In this document: in pieces, positions 43,736-52,517 of the stretch | Numbering within the stretch: the first letter of the stretch is position 1 | How the letters are laid out: the number at the start of each line of letters is the position of its first letter | Assembly (NCBI RefSeq): GCF_900109355.1 | Contig: NZ_FOBF01000021.1 | Span: 118,591-182,590, forward strand | Reading direction: 5' to 3' | Length of the DNA stretch: 64,000 nt | From: Nonomuraea pusilla | GTDB taxonomy: Bacteria; Actinomycetota; Actinomycetes; Streptosporangiales; Streptosporangiaceae | Translations under genes and position numbers: made by a program | Notes under the pieces: generated by a model | What the model saw: only the letters and a program-made list of their open reading frames with translations | The model's database searches: none | Told to the model about the DNA's origin: nothing

Positions 43736-44701
43736 TCAGGCTTCGCCTTCTCGTAGGGCGCGGGCGGCTTCCGGAGCCATGGTGCCGATGATGCGTTCCA
43801 GGTCGTCGATCGTGGCGAACTCCACGACGATGCGGCCCTTCCTCCGGCCCAGGTCCACCTTCACCTTGGTCTCGAAGTGGTCGCTGAGGCGGTTCGCGAG
43901 GTGGGTGAGGCCGGGTGCGGTCGGCTTGGCGATCTGGCGCTCGCGCGGCGCCTTCTGGGCGGCCTTCGCGCTGCCCATCGCCACGATCTCCTCCACGGCG
44001 CGTACGGAGAGGAGCTCTGCGACGATGCGCTTGGCGAGCTGGATCTGCTCCTCCGGATCGCTCAGCCCGAGGAGTGCGCGGGCGTGCCCCGCGCTGATGG
44101 TTCCGGCGGCGACCTTGAGTTGCACCTCGGGCGGGAGGTTCAGCAGGCGGAGGGTGTTGGTGATGTGGGAGCGGGAGCGGCCGACCTTCTGGGCGAGCTG
44201 GTCGTGCGTCGCCTGGAAGTCGTCCAGAAGTTGCTGGTACGCGGCGGCCTCCTCCAGGGCGTTCAGCTGCTCGCGCTGGAGGTTCTCGATGAGGGCGTCG
44301 CGGAGCAGGTCGTCGTCCTGGGTGTTGCGCACGATCGCCGGGACGGGGTCGAGCCCGACCTCCCTGCACGCGCGCCAGCGCCGCTCCCCCATGATCAGCT
44401 CGTAGTTGCCGCCACCCACCGAACGCACCACGATCGGCTGGAGCAGCCCCACCTCGCGGATGGAGGCGGCCAGCTCCTCAAGGCGCTCCTGGTCGAAGAC
44501 GTCACGCGGCTGGCGCGGGTTCGGCACGATCGAGGAGAGCGGCACCTCCTTGAAGTACGCTCCGGCGACCGGCTTCGGACCGGACTCCTCGACCGTCGTC
44601 GTGCCGTTCTGAGGAGGCACCGTGCCGGTGCCGTCAACGATGGGACCGGTCGGGATGAGCGCCCCGAGCCCCTTGCCCAATCCCCGCCGCTGCTGACTCA
44701 C
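43736..44701 (-). CDS. parB: Chromosome-partitioning protein ParB
   Basis: The product has 321 residues. GLGKGLGALIP at the N terminus is the ParA-stimulating motif. The CTPase/ParB domain shows IVPNPRQPRDVFDQERLEELA, GERRWRA and ENLQREQLNALEEA. A helix-turn-helix (QLAQKVGRSRSHITNTLRLL) reads parS. The C-terminal dimer domain is at the end. It loads on parS and spreads as a clamp. GTG 44701 has GAGGAG upstream. Confidence 0.97.
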   Translation of the reverse strand: MSQQRRGLGKGLGALIPTGPIVDGTGTVPPQNGTTTVEESGPKPVAGAYFKEVPLSSIVPNPRQPRDVFDQERLEELAASIREVGLLQPIVVRSVGGGNYELIMGERRWRACREVGLDPVPAIVRNTQDDDLLRDALIENLQREQLNALEEAAAYQQLLDDFQATHDQLAQKVGRSRSHITNTLRLLNLPPEVQLKVAAGTISAGHARALLGLSDPEEQIQLAKRIVAELLSVRAVEEIVAMGSAKAAQKAPRERQIAKPTAPGLTHLANRLSDHFETKVKVDLGRRKGRIVVEFATIDDLERIIGTMAPEAARALREGEA

Positions 44702-45376
44702 TACGACTCCTCATCCACCCGGCCGATTCGCGTCACTTCAGGAGAGGTTACCGTCGCATGCTCAACCGGGTGCCCTCACGCCACACGCGGTCGGTGAGAT
44801 TTACACCGACAGGATCACAAACCTGCCCAACCTGTAGAGGGAGCGGGTCTCTTCTCTCTCACTGGTTCGCTCGCTCTTTGCCCCCCGTGCGACATGCGGA
44901 GTCATCACTGAGCATCCAGATGCGACAACTGGCGTCCCGGCCGAGACCCGGTAGATGTGCGCGCATTCCTCTGAGCAGGTGTGGGTCCGCCTCAGCGCAG
45001 GCCCCGGTCTGGGGGCATGACGGCATGGTGTGGGGGCCGAGTAGCGGGCACCGCCCTGCCCCCCTCAACTGCCGGCGCTCCGCCTGACGATCAACGGGGC
45101 CGTCACACCGTCGCCGCAGTCCACGCACTGGCGCACCCGAGGTTCGGACGGGGCCACGGGGAACCCCTGCCCTTGGCGCGCAGGTCACGGGAGCCACGGC
45201 AGCCTTTCCACAGTGGCGCGCCTGCCGCCGACCTTTCCACAGTGGCGGTCCTGCCGCTGACGTCCGACGTGGGCGGGCTGTCTACAGGGGTGATCGCGCC
45301 CTGACCCTCGGCCGCCTTCGCCGACGACGGAGCTGCGAGCCCCGCACCGGAGGGCATCGAGGTGGGGTGGGTCAGG
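44702..45376. other. parA-parB intergenic stretch with a 29-bp tandem repeat
   Basis: No convincing gene is seen in these 675 bases, although parA and parB are often adjacent or overlapping. CCTTTCCACAGTGGCG starts two consecutive 29-bp units (45203-45231 and 45232-45260), alike in about 26 positions. The right end of the gap precedes parB and must hold its promoter. The TTTCCACAGTGG core contains a short palindrome CCACAGTGG. Confidence 0.6.
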
Positions 45377-46306
45377 TCAGAGGGCGGCGCCGCGGTAGGC
45401 GATCTCGCGGGCGGCGTCCATGTACGCCATCGCCCCGCTGGAGCCCGGGTCGTACGTCATGACGGACTGGCCGTAGCTGGGCGCTTCGGACAGGCGGACG
45501 CTGCGCGGGATGACGGTCTTGAGAACGGTGTCGCCGAAGTGAGAGCGCACCTCCTCGGCCACCTGCGACGCGAGCCTGGTACGGCCGTCGTACATGGTCA
45601 GCACGATCGTGGACAGGCGGAGGCTCGGGTTCAGGTGAACCTTGATGAGGTCGACGTTCCTGAGGAGCTGGCCGAGGCCCTCCAGCGCGTAGTACTCGCA
45701 CTGGATCGGGATCATCACCTCGTCGGCGGCGACGAGGGCGTTGACGGTGAGCAGGCCGAGCGACGGCGGGCAGTCGATGACGATGTAGTCCAGCTCGACC
45801 GCGTCGTACGCGGCGAGCGCGCGACGCAGCCTGGCCTCACGGGCGACGAGGGACACGAGCTCGATCTCGGCTCCGGCCAGGTCGATGGTGGCGGGCGCGC
45901 AGTAGAGGTTCGGCATGTCGGGCACCTGCTTGACGATCTCCGTCATCGGCAGGTCGTCGACGAGGACCTGGTACACATCGGGAACGTCGCCGCGGTGCTC
46001 GGTGGCCAGGGCGGTGGAGGCGTTGCCCTGGGGGTCGAGGTCGACCACGAGGACACGCTGACCGTTCATCGAGAGGGCGGCGGCGATGTTCACCGAGGTC
46101 GTGGTCTTGCCGACGCCGCCCTTCTGGTTCGCCACAGCGATCACGCGGCACTTCGGCGGACGCGGCCACGCGCCGTTGCCCCCCAAGGACTCGCCGGGCT
46201 GGGCCGCCTGGGTCGCGGATGTTTCACGTGAAACCACTGAGCTGAGCGCCTCTCGTACCAGCGGGGAGTCACCGGGATTCAGGGGGGTCTGGGTCACAAT
46301 CGCCAT
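45377..46306 (-). CDS. parA: Chromosome-partitioning ATPase ParA
   Basis: The product has 309 residues from ATG 46306 (GTG 46297 is as likely; AAAGG lies just before). The deviant Walker A is ANQKGGVGKTTTSVNIAAAL; VDLDPQGNAS and DYIVIDCPPSLG follow. It forms a nucleoid-bound gradient that moves ParB-parS complexes. The N-terminal 40 residues include VSRETS, encoded by a parS site. It starts 138 bases after the rsmG stop and may be co-transcribed with rsmG. Confidence 0.96.
   Translation of the reverse strand: MAIVTQTPLNPGDSPLVREALSSVVSRETSATQAAQPGESLGGNGAWPRPPKCRVIAVANQKGGVGKTTTSVNIAAALSMNGQRVLVVDLDPQGNASTALATEHRGDVPDVYQVLVDDLPMTEIVKQVPDMPNLYCAPATIDLAGAEIELVSLVAREARLRRALAAYDAVELDYIVIDCPPSLGLLTVNALVAADEVMIPIQCEYYALEGLGQLLRNVDLIKVHLNPSLRLSTIVLTMYDGRTRLASQVAEEVRSHFGDTVLKTVIPRSVRLSEAPSYGQSVMTYDPGSSGAMAYMDAAREIAYRGAAL
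46220..46235. promoter_or_regulatory. parS: parS site 6, inside the parA coding region
   Basis: TGTTTCACGTGAAACC has a perfect core. It lies in the 5' part of parA and is translated there as VSRET. Embedded parS sites are known in this region of several bacteria. Confidence 0.96.
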
Positions 46307-46443
46307 CCTTTCAACCAGTGGTGCGCCGGTGCCGGGAATTCGCTGTCGCGACACGCCCATTTCGGGCCATCCAACCCCGGTCGCACTCTCGGACAGAGGA
46401 CTGTCCGGCCAGCCAAGGCCGCACGACGCGACTGGCACGACCG

Positions 46444-47115
46444 TCACCTCCTTCGTCGCCGCCTACCACGCTCCGGCGCGCGACCCGCTACCACCCGAAC
46501 CAATGTTGCAGGCGGCTCGACCTTACCGCGCCCGACGGTCACAAGCTCGGCCGTTGCCGCTCCGACGGCACGCAGTCGCTGCTCCGCCTCGGCCAGTTCC
46601 TCCGCCGCGCGCTCCCCCTTCATCGCGATCAGCTCGCCGCCCTCGCGTAGCAGAGGCATCGCCCAGGTCAGCAGCCGGTCGAGCGGCGCCACGGCCCGCG
46701 CGCTCGCGACGTCGAACTCCCGCTTGCCCGCCAGCTCCTCGGCGCGCCCGCGCAGCACCTCGACGTTGTCGAGCTTGAGCGTCTCGACGCACTCCTCCAG
46801 GAAGACGGTACGCCTCAGCAGCGGCTCCAGCAGCGTGACCGTGATGTCCGGACGGACGATCGCCAGGACCAGGCCCGGCAGGCCGGCACCGGAGCCGATG
46901 TCCACCAGGTGCACGCCCTCCGGGACCGCCTCGGCCGCCACGGCGCAGTTGAGCAGGTGGCGGTCCCAGATGCGGGGCACCTCACGGGGGCCGAGCAGTC
47001 CGCGTACGACGCCTGGGCCGGCGAGCAGGTGGGCGAACGCGTTCGCACGATCCCAGGCCTCCCCGGTGAAGACCTCCCGCGCTATCTCCGGCGGCTCCGG
47101 AAGCTCATCGCTCAC
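46444..47115 (-). CDS. rsmG: 16S rRNA (guanine-N7)-methyltransferase RsmG (GidB)
   Basis: The product has 223 residues. SAM-binding motif I is LVDIGSGAGLPGLVLAI, and the RIWDRHLLNCAVAAE stretch before it is RsmG-specific. It methylates G527 of 16S rRNA. The C-terminal tail is Arg-rich (RGRRRRR). It is the upstream neighbour of parA, as in most bacteria. GTG 47115. Confidence 0.96.
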   Translation of the reverse strand: MSDELPEPPEIAREVFTGEAWDRANAFAHLLAGPGVVRGLLGPREVPRIWDRHLLNCAVAAEAVPEGVHLVDIGSGAGLPGLVLAIVRPDITVTLLEPLLRRTVFLEECVETLKLDNVEVLRGRAEELAGKREFDVASARAVAPLDRLLTWAMPLLREGGELIAMKGERAAEELAEAEQRLRAVGAATAELVTVGRGKVEPPATLVRVVAGRAPERGRRRRRR

Positions 47116-48208
47116 TGGTGGGTGGCCCTTTCTCGGACGCTCTGGGACGGTCTCTACCCAAGGCTAGATGTGCGATCGCAGTGGAAGACTAGCGGCCCGG
47201 CCTGAAGACGACCTTGGAGTACGCCGCCTTCCGGGCCGATGTGACGGCGGGCGTACAAGTCTGAAGAATTGCTGACGTACGTACATGAAACAGCCGCCCG
47301 TGCGCGGGAAGCGCGGCGGACGGCCGGGACGGTTGTGCGGGTGGCGGAGCTGCTCTGCCCGAACCGCCCCTGCCGGACGCGGCCCCTCCAGACAGCCGGC
47401 CGGGCGCGGCCGTTCCGGTCTACCCCGGCTCCGCCAGGCGAGGACCTTCCCGTCACCCCAGGCCCGCGCCTGCCCCGGACAGCTCGCCGGTGCGCCGCCC
47501 GGCCTGACCGTCCAGCTCCAGCCGCCGGCCGGGCGCGGCCGTTCCGGTCGCCCCGGCTCGCTCCGGCTCGGCCTGGCCGCGCAGGCCGGTGGCACCGGTC
47601 CGCTCGGACGGGTCGCGCCGGGCTGGTCAGACATGGCCGGGAGCCGATGGCCGGGCACCCCATCCGAGCGGGCACCTCCATCGGAGCTGACCGCCCGAGC
47701 TGGGCACCCCCATCAGAACTCCGCCCGACCCGAGCTGGCCGCCCGACCTGACCTGGCCGCCCGACCCGAGCTGAGCGTCCGACCCGAGCTGAGCGTCCGA
47801 CCCGAGCTGACCGCCCGACCCGAGCTGAGCGTCCGACCCGAGCTGGCCGACCGACCCGAGCTGGCCGTCCGACCTGAGCCGAGAACCCGAGCCGGATGCC
47901 GGACGCCCGAGCCGAGAGCCTGAGCTGAGAGCCCGAGCCTGACTCCCGGTCCGAGCCGAAACCCGGCCCAGCGGCAACCTCAACCAGAGCCGAGACCCGA
48001 GCCTGAGCCGGAACCCAGGCCAAGCCGGAGCCCAGGCCGCAAGCGGAACCCGCTGCTGGAACCCCCGGCCCAAGCCGAAGCCCAGAGCGGGAGCGGAACC
48101 CGAGCCGGAGCGCAAGTCTGGAGCGAACCTGGGCACGAGCCGGGAGTGAGTGCTGCCGGCCTTCCCCATCGTCCCGGAGTCCGCGTGCCGCAGGACGCGG
48201 CAGGGGGC
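47116..48208. other. 1.1-kb gene-free, repeat-rich stretch between rsmG and khpB
   Basis: No real gene is evident. 47392-47420 and 47520-47548 share a direct repeat around GCCGGCCGGGCGCGGCCGTT, and 47722-47883 holds nine 18-bp units. From about 47880 to 48130 the sequence is a drifting copy of GAGCC/CCCGAGCC hexamers. Long frames are open on both strands, but they encode only Arg/Gly/Pro/Ala-rich low complexity. Confidence 0.6.
47722..47883. repeat. Nine tandem 18-bp units (CCGACCCGAGCTGAGCGT-like)
   Basis: Units start near 47724 and recur every 18 bases to 47868. The core CCGACCCGAGCTG varies little, and the last four or five bases vary (GGCC, AGCGT, ACCGC). The array is too short and too regular for CRISPR, with no spacers. 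Confidence 0.85.
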
Positions 48209-48697
48209 TCAGGCGGGGAGGATCACCACGTAGCGCTGGGGCTCTTCGCCCTCGGACTCGCTGCGGAGCCCGGCGGCGGCCACCGCGTCGTGCACGATCT
48301 TCCGCTCGAACGGCGTCATCGGCTGGAGCGCCTTCGGCTCGCCCTTCTCCTTGACCTGGTGGGCGACCTCGGTGCCGAGCTTGGTCAGCTCGGCCCTGCG
48401 CCGCTCGCGGTAGCCGGCCACGTCGAGCATCAGCCGCGACCTCTCGCCGGTCTGCCGGTGCACGGCCAGGCGGGTCAGCTCCTGCAGGGCCTCCAGGACC
48501 TCTCCCCCGGGCCCCACCAGCTCGCTGCCCTTGACCCCCACCACGGACACCACGGCGCGGTCGCCTTCGACGTCCATGTCGATGTCGCCGTCGATGTCGG
48601 CGATGTCGAGGAGGCCCTCGACGTAGTCGGCAGCGATCTCGCCTTCCTGCTCCAGCGCGCTGAGATCGGGAGCCTTGTCCTGCTCGGCCTCGGTCAT
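48209..48697 (-). CDS. jag: RNA-binding protein KhpB/Jag (KH and R3H domains)
   Basis: The product has 162 residues from ATG 48697, which has AAGGAGAG 8 bases upstream (GTG 48721 is less likely). The acidic N terminus is followed by the KH-like part (GDRAVVSVVGVKGSELVGPGG...) and the R3H domain (QPMTPFERKIVHDAVAA). It binds RNA and affects cell division and envelope in Gram-positives. It lies 20 bases after yidC in the rpmH-rnpA-yidD-yidC-jag run. Confidence 0.93.
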   Translation of the reverse strand: MTEAEQDKAPDLSALEQEGEIAADYVEGLLDIADIDGDIDMDVEGDRAVVSVVGVKGSELVGPGGEVLEALQELTRLAVHRQTGERSRLMLDVAGYRERRRAELTKLGTEVAHQVKEKGEPKALQPMTPFERKIVHDAVAAAGLRSESEGEEPQRYVVILPA

Positions 48698-48717
48698 GGC
48701 CGGCCTCTCCTTCGTGT

Positions 48718-49641
48718 TCACGACTTCTTGCTGCCGGTGCGCTTGCTGCGCGGCTGACGGGTCGGCTGCTGCCTGATGATCTTAGGCTCCGGAGGGGCGG
48801 GGGGAGCCTGCTCCTCGGGCGTGGTCTTGCGCAGCTTGGCCACCAGACCGGGCTTGGGCTGGATCGGGACGGCGTTGCCCTTGGCGTCGAACTGCGGCAT
48901 CGGGTGCCGGCTGTAGAACCAGTGCTGCTGGCCGAGCGTCCACAGGTTGGTGGTGACCCAGTAGAGGATGAGGCCCAGGGGGAAGTTCAGGCTGAAGAAG
49001 GCGAACAGCGGCGAGATGTACATCAGGATCTTCTGCTGCTGCGCCATAGGGTTGTCCGGCATCTGGGCCATGGAGCGGGTGACGCTCTGCCGGACGGTGA
49101 GGAACGTGGTCAACGAGCTGACCGCGACGAAGAAACCGATGACGACCTTCTCGGCGACGTGAGAGGCCTCGAAGAACGTGGCGGGAAGCGGGGCCCCCAG
49201 GATGAGCGCGTGCTTGGCGCTGTCGACCAGTTCCTGCGTCATCCCGAACTTCGGCTGGTCCGCCGCAATCGCCCGCAGTACGGTGAACATCGAGATGAAG
49301 ATCGGGAACTGCGCCACGACAGGGAGGCAGCCGCCGAGGGGGTTGGCGCCTGCTCCTTGGTAGAGCGCCATGACCTCCTGGTTCATGCGCTGCTTGTCGT
49401 TCTTGTAACGCTTGCGGATCTCCGCCACCTTCGGGGCGAGTTCCTGCATCTTGCGCGACGACCGCATCTGCTTGAGGAACAGCGGGAAGATCAGGATCCG
49501 CATGCAGATGGTCAGCGTGATGATGGTGAGCGCCCAGGTCAAACCGCTGTTCGGGTCGAGCACCGTGCTGTATGCCTGGTGGATCCAGGTGATGACTTGG
49601 GCGACGGCTGTGTACAGCCAGTTGAGCCAGGACAGCTCCAC
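48718..49641 (-). CDS. yidC: Membrane protein insertase YidC (OxaA)
   Basis: The product has 307 residues with about five membrane helices. The core shows RILIFPLFLKQMRSSRKMQEL with the conserved hydrophilic-groove Arg in TICMRILIFPL. QGAGANPLGGCLPVVAQFPIF and LGLILYWVTTNLWTLGQ follow. The C terminus is Pro/Lys/Arg-rich. It inserts membrane proteins with or without SecYEG. It begins MELSWLNWLYTAVA, without the large periplasmic domain of proteobacteria, as usual in Gram-positives. Confidence 0.96.
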   Translation of the reverse strand: MELSWLNWLYTAVAQVITWIHQAYSTVLDPNSGLTWALTIITLTICMRILIFPLFLKQMRSSRKMQELAPKVAEIRKRYKNDKQRMNQEVMALYQGAGANPLGGCLPVVAQFPIFISMFTVLRAIAADQPKFGMTQELVDSAKHALILGAPLPATFFEASHVAEKVVIGFFVAVSSLTTFLTVRQSVTRSMAQMPDNPMAQQQKILMYISPLFAFFSLNFPLGLILYWVTTNLWTLGQQHWFYSRHPMPQFDAKGNAVPIQPKPGLVAKLRKTTPEEQAPPAPPEPKIIRQQPTRQPRSKRTGSKKS

Positions 49642-49645
49642 CGAG

Positions 49646-49924
49646 CTAGCTCCCTTGCGTTTCGTGGGACCGGACCGGGCGTGGGGGCACCGGGTCTATA
49701 CCTCCGGGATGGAATGGGTGGCACCGTCCGATGCGCCGGACAGTCAACCATGTGCCGCGCAGCGCCCCGTGTACGGCTATCGCCTCCAGCCCGTACGCGC
49801 TGCAGGACGGATAGAAACGGCAGCGCGGACCGAGCAGCGGGCTGATGAACGCCCGGTAGAACCGGATCGGGATGATCAACCCCCGAGCGGCGAAGCTCGG
49901 CACCCCCTGCGGCTGCTCCGTCAT
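49646..49924 (-). CDS. yidD: Membrane protein insertion efficiency factor YidD
   Basis: The product has 92 residues. PIRFYRAFISPLLGPRCRFY, then PSCSAYGLEAIAVHGALRG and RIGRCHPFHPGG match the family, including the conserved Cys residues. It lies between rnpA, which it overlaps by 4 bases, and yidC (4 bases away). Confidence 0.96.
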   Translation of the reverse strand: MTEQPQGVPSFAARGLIIPIRFYRAFISPLLGPRCRFYPSCSAYGLEAIAVHGALRGTWLTVRRIGRCHPFHPGGIDPVPPRPVRSHETQGS

Positions 49925-50283
49925 CTGTGTCCATCCATCGAGGACTCACGCCGCCTGAGCACACGATCCAGCGCGAGGTCGAGCTCGGCGGCCAGGTGCT
50001 CGTATCCCGCGGACGCGGCCGGTGGATTGGCGCGTACCACAAGCAGGCTACCTCGCGGAAGCCGGTGCAGACGGTCTCGCATCAGGTGTCGGAGTCGTCG
50101 CTTGACCTTGTTACGGGTCACCGCGTCACCCACGGCCTTGCTCACCACGAACCCGACCAAAGGGGTCTCTTCCCCGGCGGTGCCCAGATGCACCACCAGG
50201 GTGGGACGGCCCGCACGCTTACCGCGCTTGATCGCCGCCGCGAACTCCTCCCCGCGTCTCATGCGGGACTGTCGGGATAGCAC
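49921..50283 (-). CDS. rnpA: Ribonuclease P protein component
   Basis: The product has 120 residues. The RNP motif KAVGDAVTRNKVKRRLRHLMRD is clear, and the N terminus MLSRQSRMRRGEEFAAAIKRG is typical. It helps the RNase P RNA process tRNA 5' ends. It follows rpmH as in nearly all bacteria. GTG 50283. Confidence 0.97.
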   Translation of the reverse strand: MLSRQSRMRRGEEFAAAIKRGKRAGRPTLVVHLGTAGEETPLVGFVVSKAVGDAVTRNKVKRRLRHLMRDRLHRLPRGSLLVVRANPPAASAGYEHLAAELDLALDRVLRRRESSMDGHR

Positions 50284-50354
50284 CGTATTCGCCTAATACG
50301 CCTATCGCCCGCCGGCGAAATTCACCGGCGGGCCGACATTCGGGCGCGGGACGA

Positions 50355-50492
50355 TCAGGCCGACAGCTTCTCGCGACCCTTGCGGCGGCGGGCGGCGAGG
50401 ATGGCGCGGCCGGCCCGGGTGCGCATCCGCAGCCGGAAGCCGTGGGTCTTCGCGCGGCGACGGTTGTTCGGCTGGAAAGTACGCTTGCTCAC
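50355..50492 (-). CDS. rpmH: 50S ribosomal protein L34
   Basis: The product has 45 residues from GTG 50492. VSKRTFQPNNRRRAKTHGFR and MRTRAGRAILAARRRKGR are the universal L34 sequence. It is the first gene leftward of oriC. The frame continues upstream, but those residues are not L34. Confidence 0.98.
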   Translation of the reverse strand: MSKRTFQPNNRRRAKTHGFRLRMRTRAGRAILAARRRKGREKLSA

Positions 50493-50639
50493 GAGTGGGC
50501 TCCAGGCTTGAAGGTGCGCCCAGGGGCGCTTGTCACACATGGCTGGCCTGCCGGGGAAGCGAGGGCACGCGAAATAGCCGTCGCGTGGCAAGCCGACCGT
50601 CGTACGTTACGGGGCAATGCGGCCCCAGGTCAAACCGGA

Positions 50640-50900
50640 CGCGTCATCCACTCATCCACAGGCGACTTTTCCCCAGCCGGCGCTACGTCCACAGTAGCCG
50701 CCTCCAGGTGCCACTACGCTGTGGACAACGTCTTGCCCACAGCTGTGGACATGGCTACTGTCGGCCCTTCTGGAGCCGCTTGCGAGCCTGTGTACAACTT
50801 GTGGATGTCCTGTGGAGGACCTGGGTACGAAGCCCGGCCGCCACGCTGTGGACAAAGGGCCGCTCGGCGCACCGGGCGGCCCGCGCATGTGGATAAACGA
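50640..50900. promoter_or_regulatory. DnaA-box cluster upstream of dnaA (left part of oriC)
   Basis: The rpmH-dnaA gap (50493-50939) holds about nine DnaA-box-like 9-mers: TCATCCACA 50652, TGTGGACAA 50720-50728 (perfect), TTGCCCACA 50733, TGTGGACAT 50744, TGTGTACAA 50789, TGTGGATGT 50800, TGTGGACAA 50847-50855 (perfect) and TGTGGATAA 50888-50896. Such boxes regulate dnaA and may be part of the origin. The rpmH promoter lies to the left. Confidence 0.85.
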
Positions 50901-50939
50901 TCGCGGGGGGCCGCGAGAGGGAGGAGGGGGAGCCGCACC

Positions 50940-52517
50940 ATGAACGGTGTCGACCTCGGCGCGGTATGGGCGAGGGCCCTGGGCAACTTCCTCAACGAGA
51001 ACGTGCCCATACAGCAGCGTACGTGGCTGTCCATGGTCCGTCCGATCGCCCTGGCCGACGACACGATCGTGCTGGGCGTCCCCAACGACTTCCTCAAGGA
51101 CCTCATCGAGGGCAAGCTGCGCCCGCTGGTGGCCCACGCCCTGTCGCAGGAGCTGGGGATGACCATGCGGCTGGCGGTGATGATCGACACCACGGCGCCC
51201 GACCAGCCGCCGGTCGCCGACGGTCATCAACAGGCTGTGGGTCACGGTTATCCCCAGAATCCCGAGCAGCAGCAACGTTATGCACCGCCTGTGCAAACAC
51301 CGCACTACCAGGCATCCGAGCCGCCGCAGTTCTATTCGCCGCAGCCGGAGCCGCCCCAGGTTTCCACCGAATATCCACAGCCGGGCTTCGGTTATGAACA
51401 GGCTCAGCCGTACTCGCCCGCTGTGGAGAAAGCGCCGGAGCCGGCCCCGAACCGCTGGGAAGCCAAGAGCAACAAGCCCAGCGAACCGGCCAGGCTTAAC
51501 CAAAAGTACACATTTGAGACATTTGTTATCGGCGCCAGCAACCGGTTCGCGCACGCCGCCGCCGTCGCGGTCGCTGAATCCCCCGCGAAGGCGTACAACC
51601 CGCTCTTCATCTACGGCGACTCGGGTCTGGGGAAGACGCACCTGCTGCACGCGATCGGGCACTACGCCCAGAGCCTCTACGACGGGGCCCGCGTCAGGTA
51701 CGTGAGCTCCGAGGAGTTCACCAACGACTTCATCAACAGCATCCGCGACCACAAGGCCGACGGGTTCCGCGGGCGCTACCGCGCGATCGACATCCTGCTC
51801 GTGGACGACATCCAGTTCCTGGAGGGCAAGGAGCAGACGCAGGAGGAGTTCTTCCACACCTTCAACACGCTCCACAACGCCAACAAGCAGATCGTCATCT
51901 CCAGCGACCGCGCGCCGAAGCAGCTCATCACGCTGGAGGACCGCCTGCGCAACCGGTTCGAGTGGGGGCTCATCACCGACGTCCAGCCCCCCGAGCTGGA
52001 GACCCGCATCGCGATCCTCAGGAAGAAGGCCATCCAGGAGGGCCTGGCCGCGCCGCCGGAGGTGCTGGAGTACATCGCGAGCCGCATCTCCACCAACATC
52101 CGTGAGCTGGAGGGCGCGCTCATCAGGGTGACGGCGTTCGCCAGCCTCAACAGGCAGGGTGTGGATCTGCAGCTCGCCGAGGTGGTGCTGAAGGACCTCA
52201 TCACCTCGGAGTCCGCCCCTGAGATCACGATCGCCACGATCATGGCCCAGACGGCCGAGTACTTCGGCATCAGCATCGACGACCTCTGCGGCACCTCCCG
52301 CAGCAGGGCCCTGGTGAACGCCAGGCAGATCGCGATGTACCTCGCGCGTGAGCTGACGGAGCTGTCACTGCCGAAGATCGGCCAGCAGTTCGGCGGCCGC
52401 GACCACACCACTGTGATGCACGCCGAGCGCAAGATCCGGTCGCTCATCGCGGAGCGCCGGTCGATGTACAACCAGGTCAACGAGCTGACAATGCGGATCA
52501 AGCAGACAGCTCACTGA
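50940..52517 (+). CDS. dnaA: Chromosomal replication initiator protein DnaA
   Basis: The product has 525 residues from ATG 50940, with GGAGGAGGGGGA upstream. Domain I is at 1-80. A Pro/Gln/Tyr-rich disordered domain II (about 85-190) follows. Domain III (AAA+) has IYGDSGLGKTHLLHA (Walker A) and ILLVDDIQFLEG (Walker B), and domain IV has the DnaA-box-binding signature GRDHTTVMHAERKI. It melts oriC and loads DnaB. The domain II DNA itself holds box-like motifs (TTATCCCCA 51248, ATATCCACA 51371). All genes on the right read rightward from here. Confidence 0.99.
   Translation: MNGVDLGAVWARALGNFLNENVPIQQRTWLSMVRPIALADDTIVLGVPNDFLKDLIEGKLRPLVAHALSQELGMTMRLAVMIDTTAPDQPPVADGHQQAVGHGYPQNPEQQQRYAPPVQTPHYQASEPPQFYSPQPEPPQVSTEYPQPGFGYEQAQPYSPAVEKAPEPAPNRWEAKSNKPSEPARLNQKYTFETFVIGASNRFAHAAAVAVAESPAKAYNPLFIYGDSGLGKTHLLHAIGHYAQSLYDGARVRYVSSEEFTNDFINSIRDHKADGFRGRYRAIDILLVDDIQFLEGKEQTQEEFFHTFNTLHNANKQIVISSDRAPKQLITLEDRLRNRFEWGLITDVQPPELETRIAILRKKAIQEGLAAPPEVLEYIASRISTNIRELEGALIRVTAFASLNRQGVDLQLAEVVLKDLITSESAPEITIATIMAQTAEYFGISIDDLCGTSRSRALVNARQIAMYLARELTELSLPKIGQQFGGRDHTTVMHAERKIRSLIAERRSMYNQVNELTMRIKQTAH

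Noticed and set aside
47722..47883. Possible CRISPR array
   Set aside because: Units are 18 bp head to tail with no spacers and no cas genes nearby.
47154..48023. 289-codon minus-strand frame (and a 212-codon plus-strand frame) in the repeat-rich gap
   Set aside because: Both translate only the 18-bp repeats and low-complexity DNA; no start signal.
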